From Candidatus Bathyarchaeota archaeon (GTDB lineage: Archaea > Thermoproteota > Bathyarchaeia > RBG-16-48-13 > GCA-020355125), in the NCBI GenBank assembly GCA_030617005.1, contig JAUWWH010000077.1:1-5666 (forward strand): DNA of 5,666 nt. The letters are read 5' to 3'. Below are positions 1 through 5,666 of the stretch, in pieces. Every line of letters begins with the position of its first letter. Position 1 is the stretch's first letter. The position numbers were made by a program, and so were the translations under genes. The notes beneath the pieces are model-generated. The model searched no databases. It saw only the letters and a program-made list of their open reading frames with translations, and was not told the origin of the DNA.

Positions 1-560
1 ATGACCTGCTTTGCTATTTCTTCATATAGGTTTCGATTATGAGTATCAATAGCTACCATAAGGGGTCCGAAATCTTCAACTTTTAAGACCCATAAAGCCT
101 CAGGGATACCAAGGTCAAGCCATTCTATAGACTTTACAAGTTTGATAGTTTTTCCTGCGAGTGCTCCTGCACCACCGGTAAAAGCACAATAGATTGCACC
201 AAACTTCTTACAGGCCGCAGTTGTTCTGGGGCCCATACCACCTTTCCCAATAATGACATGAACGTAAAACTTCTCTATGAACTTATCCTCAAACATATCC
301 ATTCTCATACTAGTAGTCGGCCCAGCAGAGATAATTCTATACTCTCCATTCATCTTCTTTACAAGAGGGCCGCAATGGAAAAGAACTTTACCAGCCATAT
401 CTATCGGGAGTTCTTTACCCTCAGCATGATATTCTAAGGCTCTACGATGAGCTGAATCTCTAGCAGTGAACATATCACCAGTAACATAAACCATATCACC
501 GATTTTTAATTCTCTAACATCTTTCTCAGAAATAGGAGTCCGTAAGTGATATTCAACCAT
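1..560 (-). CDS. Class I fumarate hydratase, beta subunit (C-terminal-type domain), 3' end cut off
   Basis: This is the second half of the iron-sulfur fumarase, which reversibly hydrates fumarate to malate in the cytoplasm; the beta subunit completes the active site of the cluster-carrying alpha subunit. ATG at 560 opens a frame with no stop to the window edge, giving 186 codons, which is close to full length for a free-standing beta subunit. Family motifs in order are RDSAHRR (34-40), GPTTSMRM (80-87), GKGGM (105-109), FTGGAGA (127-133), LGIPEALW (150-157) and KVEDFGPLMV (160-169). Arg34, Thr82-Ser84, Arg86 and Lys106 match positions that contact substrate in this family (known for the family, not shown here). 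The gene starts 5 bases after the alpha stop codon, with GGAG at 574-571 as a plausible ribosome binding site, so the two subunits should be made together. The related L-tartrate dehydratase TtdB is the main alternative; the malic enzyme and fumarate reductase neighbours favour fumarase. Confidence 0.93.
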   Translation of the reverse strand, partial: MVEYHLRTPISEKDVRELKIGDMVYVTGDMFTARDSAHRRALEYHAEGKELPIDMAGKVLFHCGPLVKKMNGEYRIISAGPTTSMRMDMFEDKFIEKFYVHVIIGKGGMGPRTTAACKKFGAIYCAFTGGAGALAGKTIKLVKSIEWLDLGIPEALWVLKVEDFGPLMVAIDTHNRNLYEEIAKQV

Positions 561-565
561 TCAGA

Positions 566-1450
566 TCAATCTCCATTCATCTTATGAGTTAAATACTCTA
601 CTCGTCCATCAGACGATATCTTTGCTGAAGCTTTTCTTGCAGCCCAACATTGGAAGGCTATGGCGACAGGAAGACTTGCAGGATGTCGATGAGCGTATTC
701 GACGTTCACTCCTAGAACAGTTGTATCACCTCCAAGTCCCATCGGGCCGATCCCCGTCATGTTTGTTAATATAAGAAGTTCCTCCTCAAGTTTAGCAACT
801 TCGGATTCATCATGGTGTCTACTTAAAGGTCTCAAAAGAGCTTTCTTGGCTAATTTCATGGCAATGTCGGCTCCTCCACCGATTCCTATACCTAAAATTA
901 CTGGTGGACAGGGTTTACCTCCCGCGGAGATAACAGTGTCCACAATGAATCTTTTTATCCCTTTAATTCCTAAACCTGGGTTTAGCATTCCAATAGTGCT
1001 TGTATTTTCACTACCACCGCCTTTTGGGAAGACGGGTATTTTAAGTGTATCGTCAGATACAATTTCCCAATTTATAAAGGGAATGTATTTTCCAGCGTTA
1101 TCTCCACTATTTTTATTTGTAAAAGGGTTTACTGCGTTTGGGCGAAGGGGAATAACTTCAGATGCGCGTTTTGTTGCCCTTTGTAAAATCTGAGGGAGGG
1201 GGGAGAGAATAGGAAATTTCTCTCCAACTCTAAGGTAGAAGATGATAGTTCCTGTGTCTTGGCACATAGGTGTGTTTGTATTTGAAGCTAATTCAAAATT
1301 TTTTATTATGGTGTTTAATTGATTCCTAGCTACCTCATTTCTTTCTTGATCTAGAGCCATTTTAATGCCTTGCTTAATATCTAGTGGGAGTTCTGTGACC
1401 GCAAGTTTAAGAAGGTTAATAGTTGTATTCTCAATAACCAGATCTAACAT
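566..1450 (-). CDS. Class I fumarate hydratase, alpha subunit (N-terminal-type, [4Fe-4S])
   Basis: This is the cluster-binding subunit of the two-subunit class I fumarase (fumarate + water <-> malate). Read from ATG 1450 it has 294 residues, normal for a separate alpha subunit. It contains exactly three cysteines, each in a conserved family motif: MCQDTGT (Cys63, followed by Asp65, the likely catalytic acid by analogy with Leishmania fumarase), GGKPCPP (Cys181) and FQCWAARKA (Cys268). These should bind three irons of the [4Fe-4S] cluster and leave one iron for substrate. Other family motifs are FPKGGGSEN (141-149), GIGIGGG (187-193) and TGIGPMGLGG (232-241). A GTG at 1459, directly after the malic enzyme stop, would add three residues, but it lies inside an AGGTGA ribosome binding site placed 5 bases before ATG 1450, so I prefer the ATG. 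The cluster implies oxygen sensitivity and fits an anaerobe. The tartrate dehydratase alpha subunit TtdA is the alternative. Confidence 0.94.
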   Translation of the reverse strand: MLDLVIENTTINLLKLAVTELPLDIKQGIKMALDQERNEVARNQLNTIIKNFELASNTNTPMCQDTGTIIFYLRVGEKFPILSPLPQILQRATKRASEVIPLRPNAVNPFTNKNSGDNAGKYIPFINWEIVSDDTLKIPVFPKGGGSENTSTIGMLNPGLGIKGIKRFIVDTVISAGGKPCPPVILGIGIGGGADIAMKLAKKALLRPLSRHHDESEVAKLEEELLILTNMTGIGPMGLGGDTTVLGVNVEYAHRHPASLPVAIAFQCWAARKASAKISSDGRVEYLTHKMNGD

Positions 1451-1455
1451 TGAAG

Positions 1456-1461
1456 TCACCT
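1456..1461 (-). promoter_or_regulatory. Shine-Dalgarno AGGTGA that sets the fumarase alpha start
   Basis: AGGTGA (1461-1456 read leftward) matches the anti-Shine-Dalgarno core and sits 5 bases before ATG 1450. It overlaps the TAG stop of the malic enzyme (1462-1460), so termination of one gene and initiation of the next are likely coupled. The motif contains the alternative GTG start at 1459 and argues against its use. Confidence 0.7.
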
Positions 1462-2818
1462 ATTTTGGAACAGGTGCGATTAATTTCTCCCTCATCTGGA
1501 GCTCCGTCATTTCTTGTGCATTCTGTATCATAAAAGAAGCTCGTTCCCATAAGCTCTGTCTACTTACCTTTTTCCTCGCTATTCCCTGCTCAATTGCTTT
1601 TAACCCTACCGCTACAGCCTCCTCAACATACATCTCTGTTTCACCCATAGTTGGAATTATGTACTCCTCGTGTATTCCTTTCTTCTCAGCGTAGTTGGCT
1701 ATAGCATGTGCAGCTGTAATACACATCTCATCGGTGATCTTCATGGACATCACGTCTAAAGTGCCCCTAAATATCGCTGGAAATCCTAAAGAATTATTCA
1801 CCTGATTGGGAAAATCTGAACGTCCAGTTGCAACAATTTTGGCTCCAGCTTCTTTTGCTTCCCATGGCCATATCTCAGGTATTGGATTTGCTCCCGCTAA
1901 TACTATTGCATTATCTGCCATTTTAGTGACGCATTCTTTTTTTATGACTCCTGGTCCTGACCTAGAGTAAGCTACTAAAACATCAACATCTTTTAAAGCA
2001 TCTATGATATCTCCAGTTCTTTCTTCAGTATTAGTCTTCTTACACATCTCCCATTTAACGGGATCTTTCTCTTTAACATCTACTCTTCCTGAATGGAGGA
2101 TACCCTTAGAATCAACTATTATGATATTATCAGCTTTAATTCCCGCAATCATTAAATATTTAGCCACATTCATGTTTGCAGATCCTGCTCCTATTAACGT
2201 AATTTGAACCTCTCCTAGTTTTTTACCTACTACCTTCAAAGCATTAAATAATGCAGCTATCGTTACCAAAGCTGTTCCTTGTTGATCGTCATGCCATACC
2301 GGAATATCCAACTCTTCCCTTAATTTTTCAAGGATATAGTAACATTTAGGTTTTTGAATGTCTTCCAGGTTTATACCTCCAAAAGTAGGTGTTAACCATT
2401 TAACTACAGAGATTATATTTTCTGCATCAACAGTACCCAAGCATATAGGGAGGGCATCTACGCCTCCAAGGTACTTGAAGAGTAATGCTTTTCCCTCCAT
2501 TACGGGTAATCCTGCTTCTGCACCTATATTACCTAATCCAAGAACTCTAGTGCCATCTGATACTACAGCTACGAAATTCGACTTGTTCGTATGTGTATAT
2601 ACTTCATTTCTATTTTTGTATATATCCTTACACGGCTCAGCTACGCCAGGGGTATACCATATTGAGAAGTCCTGAAATGTTCTAATGGGAACCTTTGGAG
2701 CTATTTGTATCTTCCCAGTATAAAAGGGATGATATTTCATAGCAAATTCTTTCGGTTTATTAGCTTTAGCTAAAAGGTCCTCTACATTCAATTTTTTAGC
2801 CACTATACATTCCACCAT
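1460..2818 (-). CDS. NAD(P)-dependent malic enzyme (oxaloacetate-decarboxylating malate dehydrogenase)
   Basis: This cytoplasmic enzyme converts malate + NAD(P)+ to pyruvate + CO2 + NAD(P)H, or runs in reverse to carboxylate pyruvate. At 452 residues it is of the short, prokaryotic type and lacks the C-terminal phosphotransacetylase-like domain of long MaeB proteins. The N-terminal malic domain has WYTPGVAEPC (54-63; Tyr55 is the likely catalytic acid), MEGKALLFK (107-115; Lys110 is the likely base), INLEDI (149-154) and HDDQQGTA (176-183), with Glu152, Asp153 and Asp178 as the expected divalent-metal ligands. The NAD-binding domain has GAGSAN (210-215), IIIVDSKG (232-239), GANPIPEI (309-316) and RSDFPNQVNN (333-342). 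Cofactor choice cannot be read with certainty. It is the first gene of the leftward operon, abutting the fumarase genes. The start is uncertain: ATG 2818 would suit a leaderless or very short-leader transcript, whereas GTG 2803 (447 residues) has a GGTGG motif 8 bases upstream. Confidence 0.95.
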   Translation of the reverse strand: MVECIVAKKLNVEDLLAKANKPKEFAMKYHPFYTGKIQIAPKVPIRTFQDFSIWYTPGVAEPCKDIYKNRNEVYTHTNKSNFVAVVSDGTRVLGLGNIGAEAGLPVMEGKALLFKYLGGVDALPICLGTVDAENIISVVKWLTPTFGGINLEDIQKPKCYYILEKLREELDIPVWHDDQQGTALVTIAALFNALKVVGKKLGEVQITLIGAGSANMNVAKYLMIAGIKADNIIIVDSKGILHSGRVDVKEKDPVKWEMCKKTNTEERTGDIIDALKDVDVLVAYSRSGPGVIKKECVTKMADNAIVLAGANPIPEIWPWEAKEAGAKIVATGRSDFPNQVNNSLGFPAIFRGTLDVMSMKITDEMCITAAHAIANYAEKKGIHEEYIIPTMGETEMYVEEAVAVGLKAIEQGIARKKVSRQSLWERASFMIQNAQEMTELQMREKLIAPVPK

Positions 2819-2839
2819 CTATTGTAAGTAATGTATAGG

Positions 2840-2850
2840 ATTTATTTAAC
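2840..2850 (-). promoter_or_regulatory. Candidate archaeal TATA box for the malic enzyme-fumarase operon
   Basis: Read leftward, the sequence is GTTAAATAAAT, centred about 25 bases before position 2820. That would place transcription start at or next to ATG 2818, making the mRNA leaderless or nearly so. The flank upstream of the box is not clearly purine-rich, so the BRE is weak and the call is tentative in this AT-rich spacer. Confidence 0.42.
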
Positions 2851-2907
2851 ATTGTACGAGTTGAACCTTTCCTTATTCGATTAAAAAATCAATCTCAACC
2901 ATATCAA

Positions 2908-2916
2908 GTACATTTT
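2908..2916 (+). repeat. First copy of the direct repeat GTACATTTT
   Basis: The 9-mer GTACATTTT occurs here and again at 3004-3012, start to start 96 bases apart, both inside the divergent spacer. The second copy is one arm of the perfect inverted repeat upstream of the flavoprotein promoter. Here the other arm is only loosely present as AAAATAT at 2928-2934. It could be a secondary regulator half-site or a chance match in AT-rich DNA. Confidence 0.35.
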
Positions 2917-3004
2917 AAACTTAAAGGAAAATATCTAACAAAACGTCTACTATAATAATTTCTATTTTTCTTTAAAATTGTTAAAATATTAAAATTCTTA
3001 TGTG

Positions 3005-3026
3005 TACATTTTCGAGTAAAAATGTA
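3005..3026. promoter_or_regulatory. Perfect inverted repeat TACATTTT-N6-AAAATGTA, candidate operator
   Basis: Both 8-bp arms (3005-3012 and 3019-3026) match exactly around a 6-base spacer, CGAGTA. The dyad ends about ten bases before the TATA box at 3037, directly upstream of the BRE region. Archaeal regulators of the Lrp or other helix-turn-helix families bind dyads of this size as dimers. At this position a bound protein could activate the rightward operon or block TFB/TBP loading. No regulator gene is in the window, so its partner is unknown. Confidence 0.5.
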
Positions 3027-3030
3027 AGTG

Positions 3031-3043
3031 AAGAAATTTATAA
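3031..3043 (+). promoter_or_regulatory. Archaeal promoter (BRE + TATA box) for the fumarate reductase operon
   Basis: TTTATAA at 3037-3043 is preceded by the purine run AAGAAA (3031-3036), the usual arrangement of an archaeal BRE and TATA box. Transcription would be expected to start about 25 bases downstream, near 3065-3068, giving a leader of roughly 35 bases before TTG 3101 that carries the GGAGG motif at 3083-3087. Confidence 0.6.
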
Positions 3044-3064
3044 GAATGGGTATAGAAGAAAACT

Positions 3065-3094
3065 ATGTATTTAGAAGTCAAGGGAGGGAAATAA
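3065..3094 (+). other. Possible 9-codon leader ORF (MYLEVKGGK) ending in tandem stops
   Basis: ATG 3065 lies almost exactly where transcription should begin, so it could be read as a leaderless start. It encodes MYLEVKGGK, then TAA (3092-3094), TAA (3095-3097) and TAG (3098-3100), all in frame and immediately followed in the same frame by the TTG start of the flavoprotein. The GGAGG motif lies inside this ORF. It may be a coupling leader peptide or accidental; nine codons are too few to judge. Confidence 0.25.
3083..3087 (+). promoter_or_regulatory. Shine-Dalgarno GGAGG upstream of the flavoprotein TTG start
   Basis: GGAGG within the purine-rich run at 3081-3090 is the only strong ribosome binding motif before the flavoprotein. 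Thirteen bases separate it from TTG 3101, longer than the usual 5 to 9. No other in-frame start lies between, because TAA, TAA and TAG occupy the three preceding codons, so the TTG is still the best start. Confidence 0.55.
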
Positions 3095-3100
3095 TAATAG

Positions 3101-4801
3101 TTGGAAAATCTAACCCATGACATAGTTATTGTTGGAGCAGGAATAACCGGTTTGAGGGCGGCTATAGCCGCTGTTGAGTTTAATGATCATATCGACGTAG
3201 CCGTTGTTTCGAAGGTTTATCCTATACGTTCGAATTCAGTTTGTGCGCAAGGTGGAACTGCAGCAGTTATAAAGAAAGAAGACTCGTACGATCTTCATGC
3301 TTGGGACACAGTTAAAGGATCGGATTTCCTTGCAGATCAAGATATTGTTGATTTTTTTGTAAAAAATGCCCCGAGAGAGATCATCACTTTGGAACATTGG
3401 GGCTGTCCATGGAGTAGGACCCCTGAGGGAAAAATAGATCAACGACCCTTTGGTGGACATAGTTTCCCAAGAGCGTGTCTAGCAGCGGATATGACAGGAC
3501 TTGTCGAAATGCATACACTATACGGAAGGGCAGTATTGGAAGAAAATATAACATTCTATAATGAGTGGTTCGTAACATCCCTGATCATAGAACAAAATAT
3601 TACAAAGGGTTTAACAGTTATTGATATGACGCGTGGAGAAATGTATGCAATACATTCAAAAGCCATTATAATGGCAACAGGAGGCTATGAACGCATCTAT
3701 GAATTCACTACATTCTCGCATACAGCGACGGGGGACGGAATGGCCATAGCCTATCGATCTGGTTTACCTCTAAAAGATATGGAATTCGTGCAATTTCACC
3801 CTACCGCTCTAATCCCCTCAGGAGTACTGATAACCGAAGGTGCCCGGGGTGAAGGGGGATATTTAATTAATGTTGAAGGCGACCGTTTTATGAAAAAATA
3901 TGCACAAGAAAAAATGGAGTTAGCCCCACGTGATATTATTGCACGAGCTGAAACAATAGAGATTCAGCAGAAACGCGGGTTAGAAGGTCCCTATGGGCCC
4001 TATATAGCACTTGACCTTCGACATTTAGGTGAAGAAAAAATAAACGAGAGATTACCCCTAATAAGAGATGTCGCAATAAAACTGGGTGGAATAGACCCCG
4101 TTGAAGAACCAATACCCATAAAACCCGCAGCCCACTACTCTATGGGAGGAATCCATGCTAACATAAAAACGGAGACACCTGCTTCAGGATTATATGCCGC
4201 AGGTGAATGCGCATGTTTGAATCTTCATGGAGCAAACAGATTAGGAACAAACTCTACCAGCGACTGTCTAGTCTTTGGTCACATAGCAGGCGAAGAAGCA
4301 GCAAAATATGCTCTTTCAAAATATCTCCGAGAATTTCCAAAGGGAATGATAGATATGGAGGAAACAAGAATTTTTAACGAGATTTTAGGCAATGAGGGTG
4401 ACGAGCAAGTTTCAAGTATCCGAGATGAAATGAGACGTATAATGAATGAGAAAGTCTGGATATTCAGAAACGAATATGAATTAAGAAGCGCTCTTAAAGA
4501 GGTAAAGGAACTTAAAACTAGATTCAAAAATATTAAAGTCGAGGATAAAAGTAGAACCTTTAACACAAGTCTCATGGAAGCATTACAACTTGACTTCACT
4601 TTGGATCTAGCAGAAATTACAATAGTTAGTGCAATATCCCGAACAGAATCTAGAGGAGCTCACGCAAGACTTGAGTATCCAAAACGTGATGATAAAAATT
4701 GGCTAAAGCACAGTATGGTATACAACACAAAGAATGGACCAGAAATTAAGTACATACCAGTCACAATAACCAAATGGTCCCCAGTCACGAGGACTTATTA
4801 G
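3101..4801 (+). CDS. sdhA: Succinate dehydrogenase/fumarate reductase flavoprotein subunit, with Asn at the flavinylation position
   Basis: This is the catalytic FAD subunit that interconverts fumarate and succinate. At 566 residues it is slightly shorter than E. coli SdhA. The Rossmann motif GAGITG is at 12-17. Active-site residues are all present by analogy with E. coli FrdA: His233 in QFHPT, Thr245/Glu246 in LITEGARGEGG, Arg277 in LAPRD (the proton-shuttle arginine), His345 in AHYSMGGI and Arg380 in HGANRLGTNS. The C-terminal part carries SRTESRGAHAR and KRDD, typical of the family. The striking departure is RSNSVCAQGG (43-52): the usual RSH(T/S) histidine that binds FAD covalently is Asn45 (codon AAT, 3233-3235), so FAD is probably held non-covalently. 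This suggests fumarate reduction rather than succinate oxidation, and recalls the non-covalent flavin of methanogen thiol:fumarate reductase. The TTG start is forced by in-frame stops directly upstream. L-aspartate oxidase (NadB) was considered, but the MGGI motif, C-terminus and neighbouring iron-sulfur gene rule it out. Confidence 0.94.
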   Translation: MENLTHDIVIVGAGITGLRAAIAAVEFNDHIDVAVVSKVYPIRSNSVCAQGGTAAVIKKEDSYDLHAWDTVKGSDFLADQDIVDFFVKNAPREIITLEHWGCPWSRTPEGKIDQRPFGGHSFPRACLAADMTGLVEMHTLYGRAVLEENITFYNEWFVTSLIIEQNITKGLTVIDMTRGEMYAIHSKAIIMATGGYERIYEFTTFSHTATGDGMAIAYRSGLPLKDMEFVQFHPTALIPSGVLITEGARGEGGYLINVEGDRFMKKYAQEKMELAPRDIIARAETIEIQQKRGLEGPYGPYIALDLRHLGEEKINERLPLIRDVAIKLGGIDPVEEPIPIKPAAHYSMGGIHANIKTETPASGLYAAGECACLNLHGANRLGTNSTSDCLVFGHIAGEEAAKYALSKYLREFPKGMIDMEETRIFNEILGNEGDEQVSSIRDEMRRIMNEKVWIFRNEYELRSALKEVKELKTRFKNIKVEDKSRTFNTSLMEALQLDFTLDLAEITIVSAISRTESRGAHARLEYPKRDDKNWLKHSMVYNTKNGPEIKYIPVTITKWSPVTRTY

Positions 4802-4813
4802 GAAGATTCAATC

Positions 4814-5666
4814 TTGAATTCTGAAAGTGAAAAAAAAATTAAGTTTAATATACAGCGTTTTGATCCAGAAGGTGGTAAACATTACATATCGACGTATACT
4901 GTACCCATCCGTGTAGGAACAACGATACTTCATGCTCTCATATACGTTAAGGATTATCTTGATGGAACACTTACTTTCAGACATCAATGTAGGATGGGAC
5001 AATGCGGAAGTTGTGGAGTCATAGTTAATGGTAAACCAATGTTAGCATGTTATACACAAGTACTTCACCTTGGAACAGACACAGTTAAAATTGAACCACT
5101 TACAAACATGCCAGTTATAAAAGATTTAGTCGTTAACTTTGACTCATTTTTCAAGAAACACGCAAAAATTGAACCGACATTAATCAGGGCTGAGGATACA
5201 TTCAAGAAGCTCACTGAATTCATCCAAATACCGAGTGATTTAAAGAAGTATTGGGATAAAGCCATATGTATAAAGTGTTCCTTATGTAATGCATCTTGTC
5301 CAGCTGAAATAGATCCCAAATTTCTTGGCCCCTCAAGTTTGACTGCGAATTATAGATTTATATTGGATACACGTGATGATGGTAGAAATAAGCGATTAAA
5401 GAAATCATCTGAGAGCATATGGCTTTGCACTTCATGCAATTCCTGTACATTAAATTGTCCAAAAGAGATCGACTGCTCAACTGCATTAACTGAAGAGCGA
5501 AGTCTCATAATTGAGGAGGGTATCTTTTTTCCGAAGACTGCGATAGTAGTACTGGATAGCGCATTCAAGTATTACATACCTATTCGCATGCCCTCTAGAA
5601 TAAGAAATGAATGGAGTATAAACCTCGATATTAAAGAAATATCTATAGTTAAAGAGACAATGGTTC
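4814..5666 (+). CDS. sdhB: Fumarate reductase/succinate dehydrogenase iron-sulfur subunit, TfrB-like, 3' end cut off
   Basis: This is the electron-transfer partner of the flavoprotein; 284 codons are visible with no stop. The N-terminal ferredoxin domain has CRMGQCGSC plus Cys79 (Cys59, 64, 67, 79) for a [2Fe-2S] cluster. The helical domain has CIKCSLCNASCP (152-163) and CTSCNSCTLNCP (205-216). Typical SdhB has a non-Cys residue at the position of Cys208 and binds [3Fe-4S]; the extra cysteine predicts a second [4Fe-4S] cluster, as known for Sulfolobus SdhB and TfrB. Other SdhB landmarks are MPVIKDLVV (99-107) and NYRFILDTRDD (179-189). E. coli SdhB ends near residue 238, but this frame continues with a segment resembling HdrC/GlpC-type linkers, so a CCG (HdrB-like) C-terminal domain as in TfrB may follow outside the window. 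TTG 4814 is the only start codon between the in-frame stop of the upstream gene (4799-4801) and the ferredoxin domain; AGGAAGA at 4800-4806 may be its ribosome binding site. Confidence 0.92.
   Translation, partial: MNSESEKKIKFNIQRFDPEGGKHYISTYTVPIRVGTTILHALIYVKDYLDGTLTFRHQCRMGQCGSCGVIVNGKPMLACYTQVLHLGTDTVKIEPLTNMPVIKDLVVNFDSFFKKHAKIEPTLIRAEDTFKKLTEFIQIPSDLKKYWDKAICIKCSLCNASCPAEIDPKFLGPSSLTANYRFILDTRDDGRNKRLKKSSESIWLCTSCNSCTLNCPKEIDCSTALTEERSLIIEEGIFFPKTAIVVLDSAFKYYIPIRMPSRIRNEWSINLDIKEISIVKETMV

Noticed and set aside
759..1193. 144-codon open frame on the plus strand inside the fumarase alpha gene
   Set aside because: It is antisense to a clearly conserved protein, has no recognisable domain, and its low-complexity Ser/Pro-rich translation is typical of a shadow frame.
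1457..1459. GTG 1459 as the fumarase alpha start
   Set aside because: It lies inside the AGGTGA ribosome binding site that is ideally spaced for ATG 1450, and has no binding site of its own at proper distance.
1365..2675. Plus-strand open frames at 1365-1694, 2004-2207 and 2358-2675
   Set aside because: All lie antisense to the malic enzyme or fumarase alpha coding sequence; no motif or separate promoter supports them.
2881..3000. Search for a small gene, RNA or terminator in the AT-rich part of the divergent spacer
   Set aside because: Only short A/T runs and multiple stops in all frames were seen; no stable GC-rich hairpin and no tRNA-like or riboswitch-like structure could be recognised.
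3114..3122. ATG at 3114-3116 as the flavoprotein start
   Set aside because: It is out of frame with the flavoprotein and reaches TAG after one further codon; the true frame is open only from TTG 3101.
3101..4801. Flavoprotein as L-aspartate oxidase (NadB), prompted by the missing FAD-binding histidine
   Set aside because: The AHYSMGGI motif, SdhA-type C-terminus (ESRGAHAR, RDD) and adjacent iron-sulfur subunit fit SdhA/FrdA; NadB would not be paired with an SdhB-like gene.
3236..5568. Minus-strand open frames at 3236-3460, 3384-3578, 4279-4599, 4808-5002, 5065-5319 and 5350-5568
   Set aside because: They are antisense to the flavoprotein and iron-sulfur subunit, whose conserved motifs occupy the same bases; no independent support.

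Overview
The window most likely comes from an archaeon of moderate AT content. The clues are a TATA box with a purine-rich BRE-like flank upstream of the rightward gene, Shine-Dalgarno-like AGGTGA and GGAGG motifs, two consecutive TTG start codons, a class I fumarase split into separate alpha and beta subunits, and an iron-sulfur protein that looks more like archaeal thiol:fumarate reductase subunit B than classical SdhB. The phylum cannot be fixed from the sequence alone, and a bacterial source is not strictly excluded.

Layout: two divergent operons share a gene-free spacer of about 280 bp (2819-3100). The leftward operon, on the minus strand, runs NAD(P)-dependent malic enzyme (2818-1460), fumarase alpha subunit (1450-566) and fumarase beta subunit (560 to the left edge, 3' end cut off). 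Its genes are spaced by 0 to 9 bases, so they are almost certainly co-transcribed. The rightward operon runs a succinate dehydrogenase/fumarate reductase flavoprotein (3101-4801) and, 12 bases later, an iron-sulfur subunit (4814 to the right edge, 3' end cut off). The spacer holds a good archaeal promoter for the rightward operon, a weaker one for the leftward operon, a perfect 8-bp inverted repeat that could be an operator, a repeated 9-mer, and a possible 9-codon leader ORF ending in three tandem stops directly before the flavoprotein start.

Together the genes form the C4-dicarboxylate branch of central metabolism: pyruvate + CO2 <-> malate (malic enzyme), malate <-> fumarate + water (fumarase), fumarate <-> succinate (flavoprotein/iron-sulfur enzyme). 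In the reductive direction this gives fumarate as an electron sink. If malic enzyme runs oxidatively, it gives malate dismutation to pyruvate and succinate. Two details favour fumarate reduction: the residue that normally carries covalent FAD in the flavoprotein is Asn instead of His, and the iron-sulfur subunit has two full CxxCxxCxxxCP motifs and continues past the normal SdhB end, as in proteins that carry a heterodisulfide-reductase-like C-terminal part. No RNA gene, mobile element, CRISPR array or phage gene was seen.
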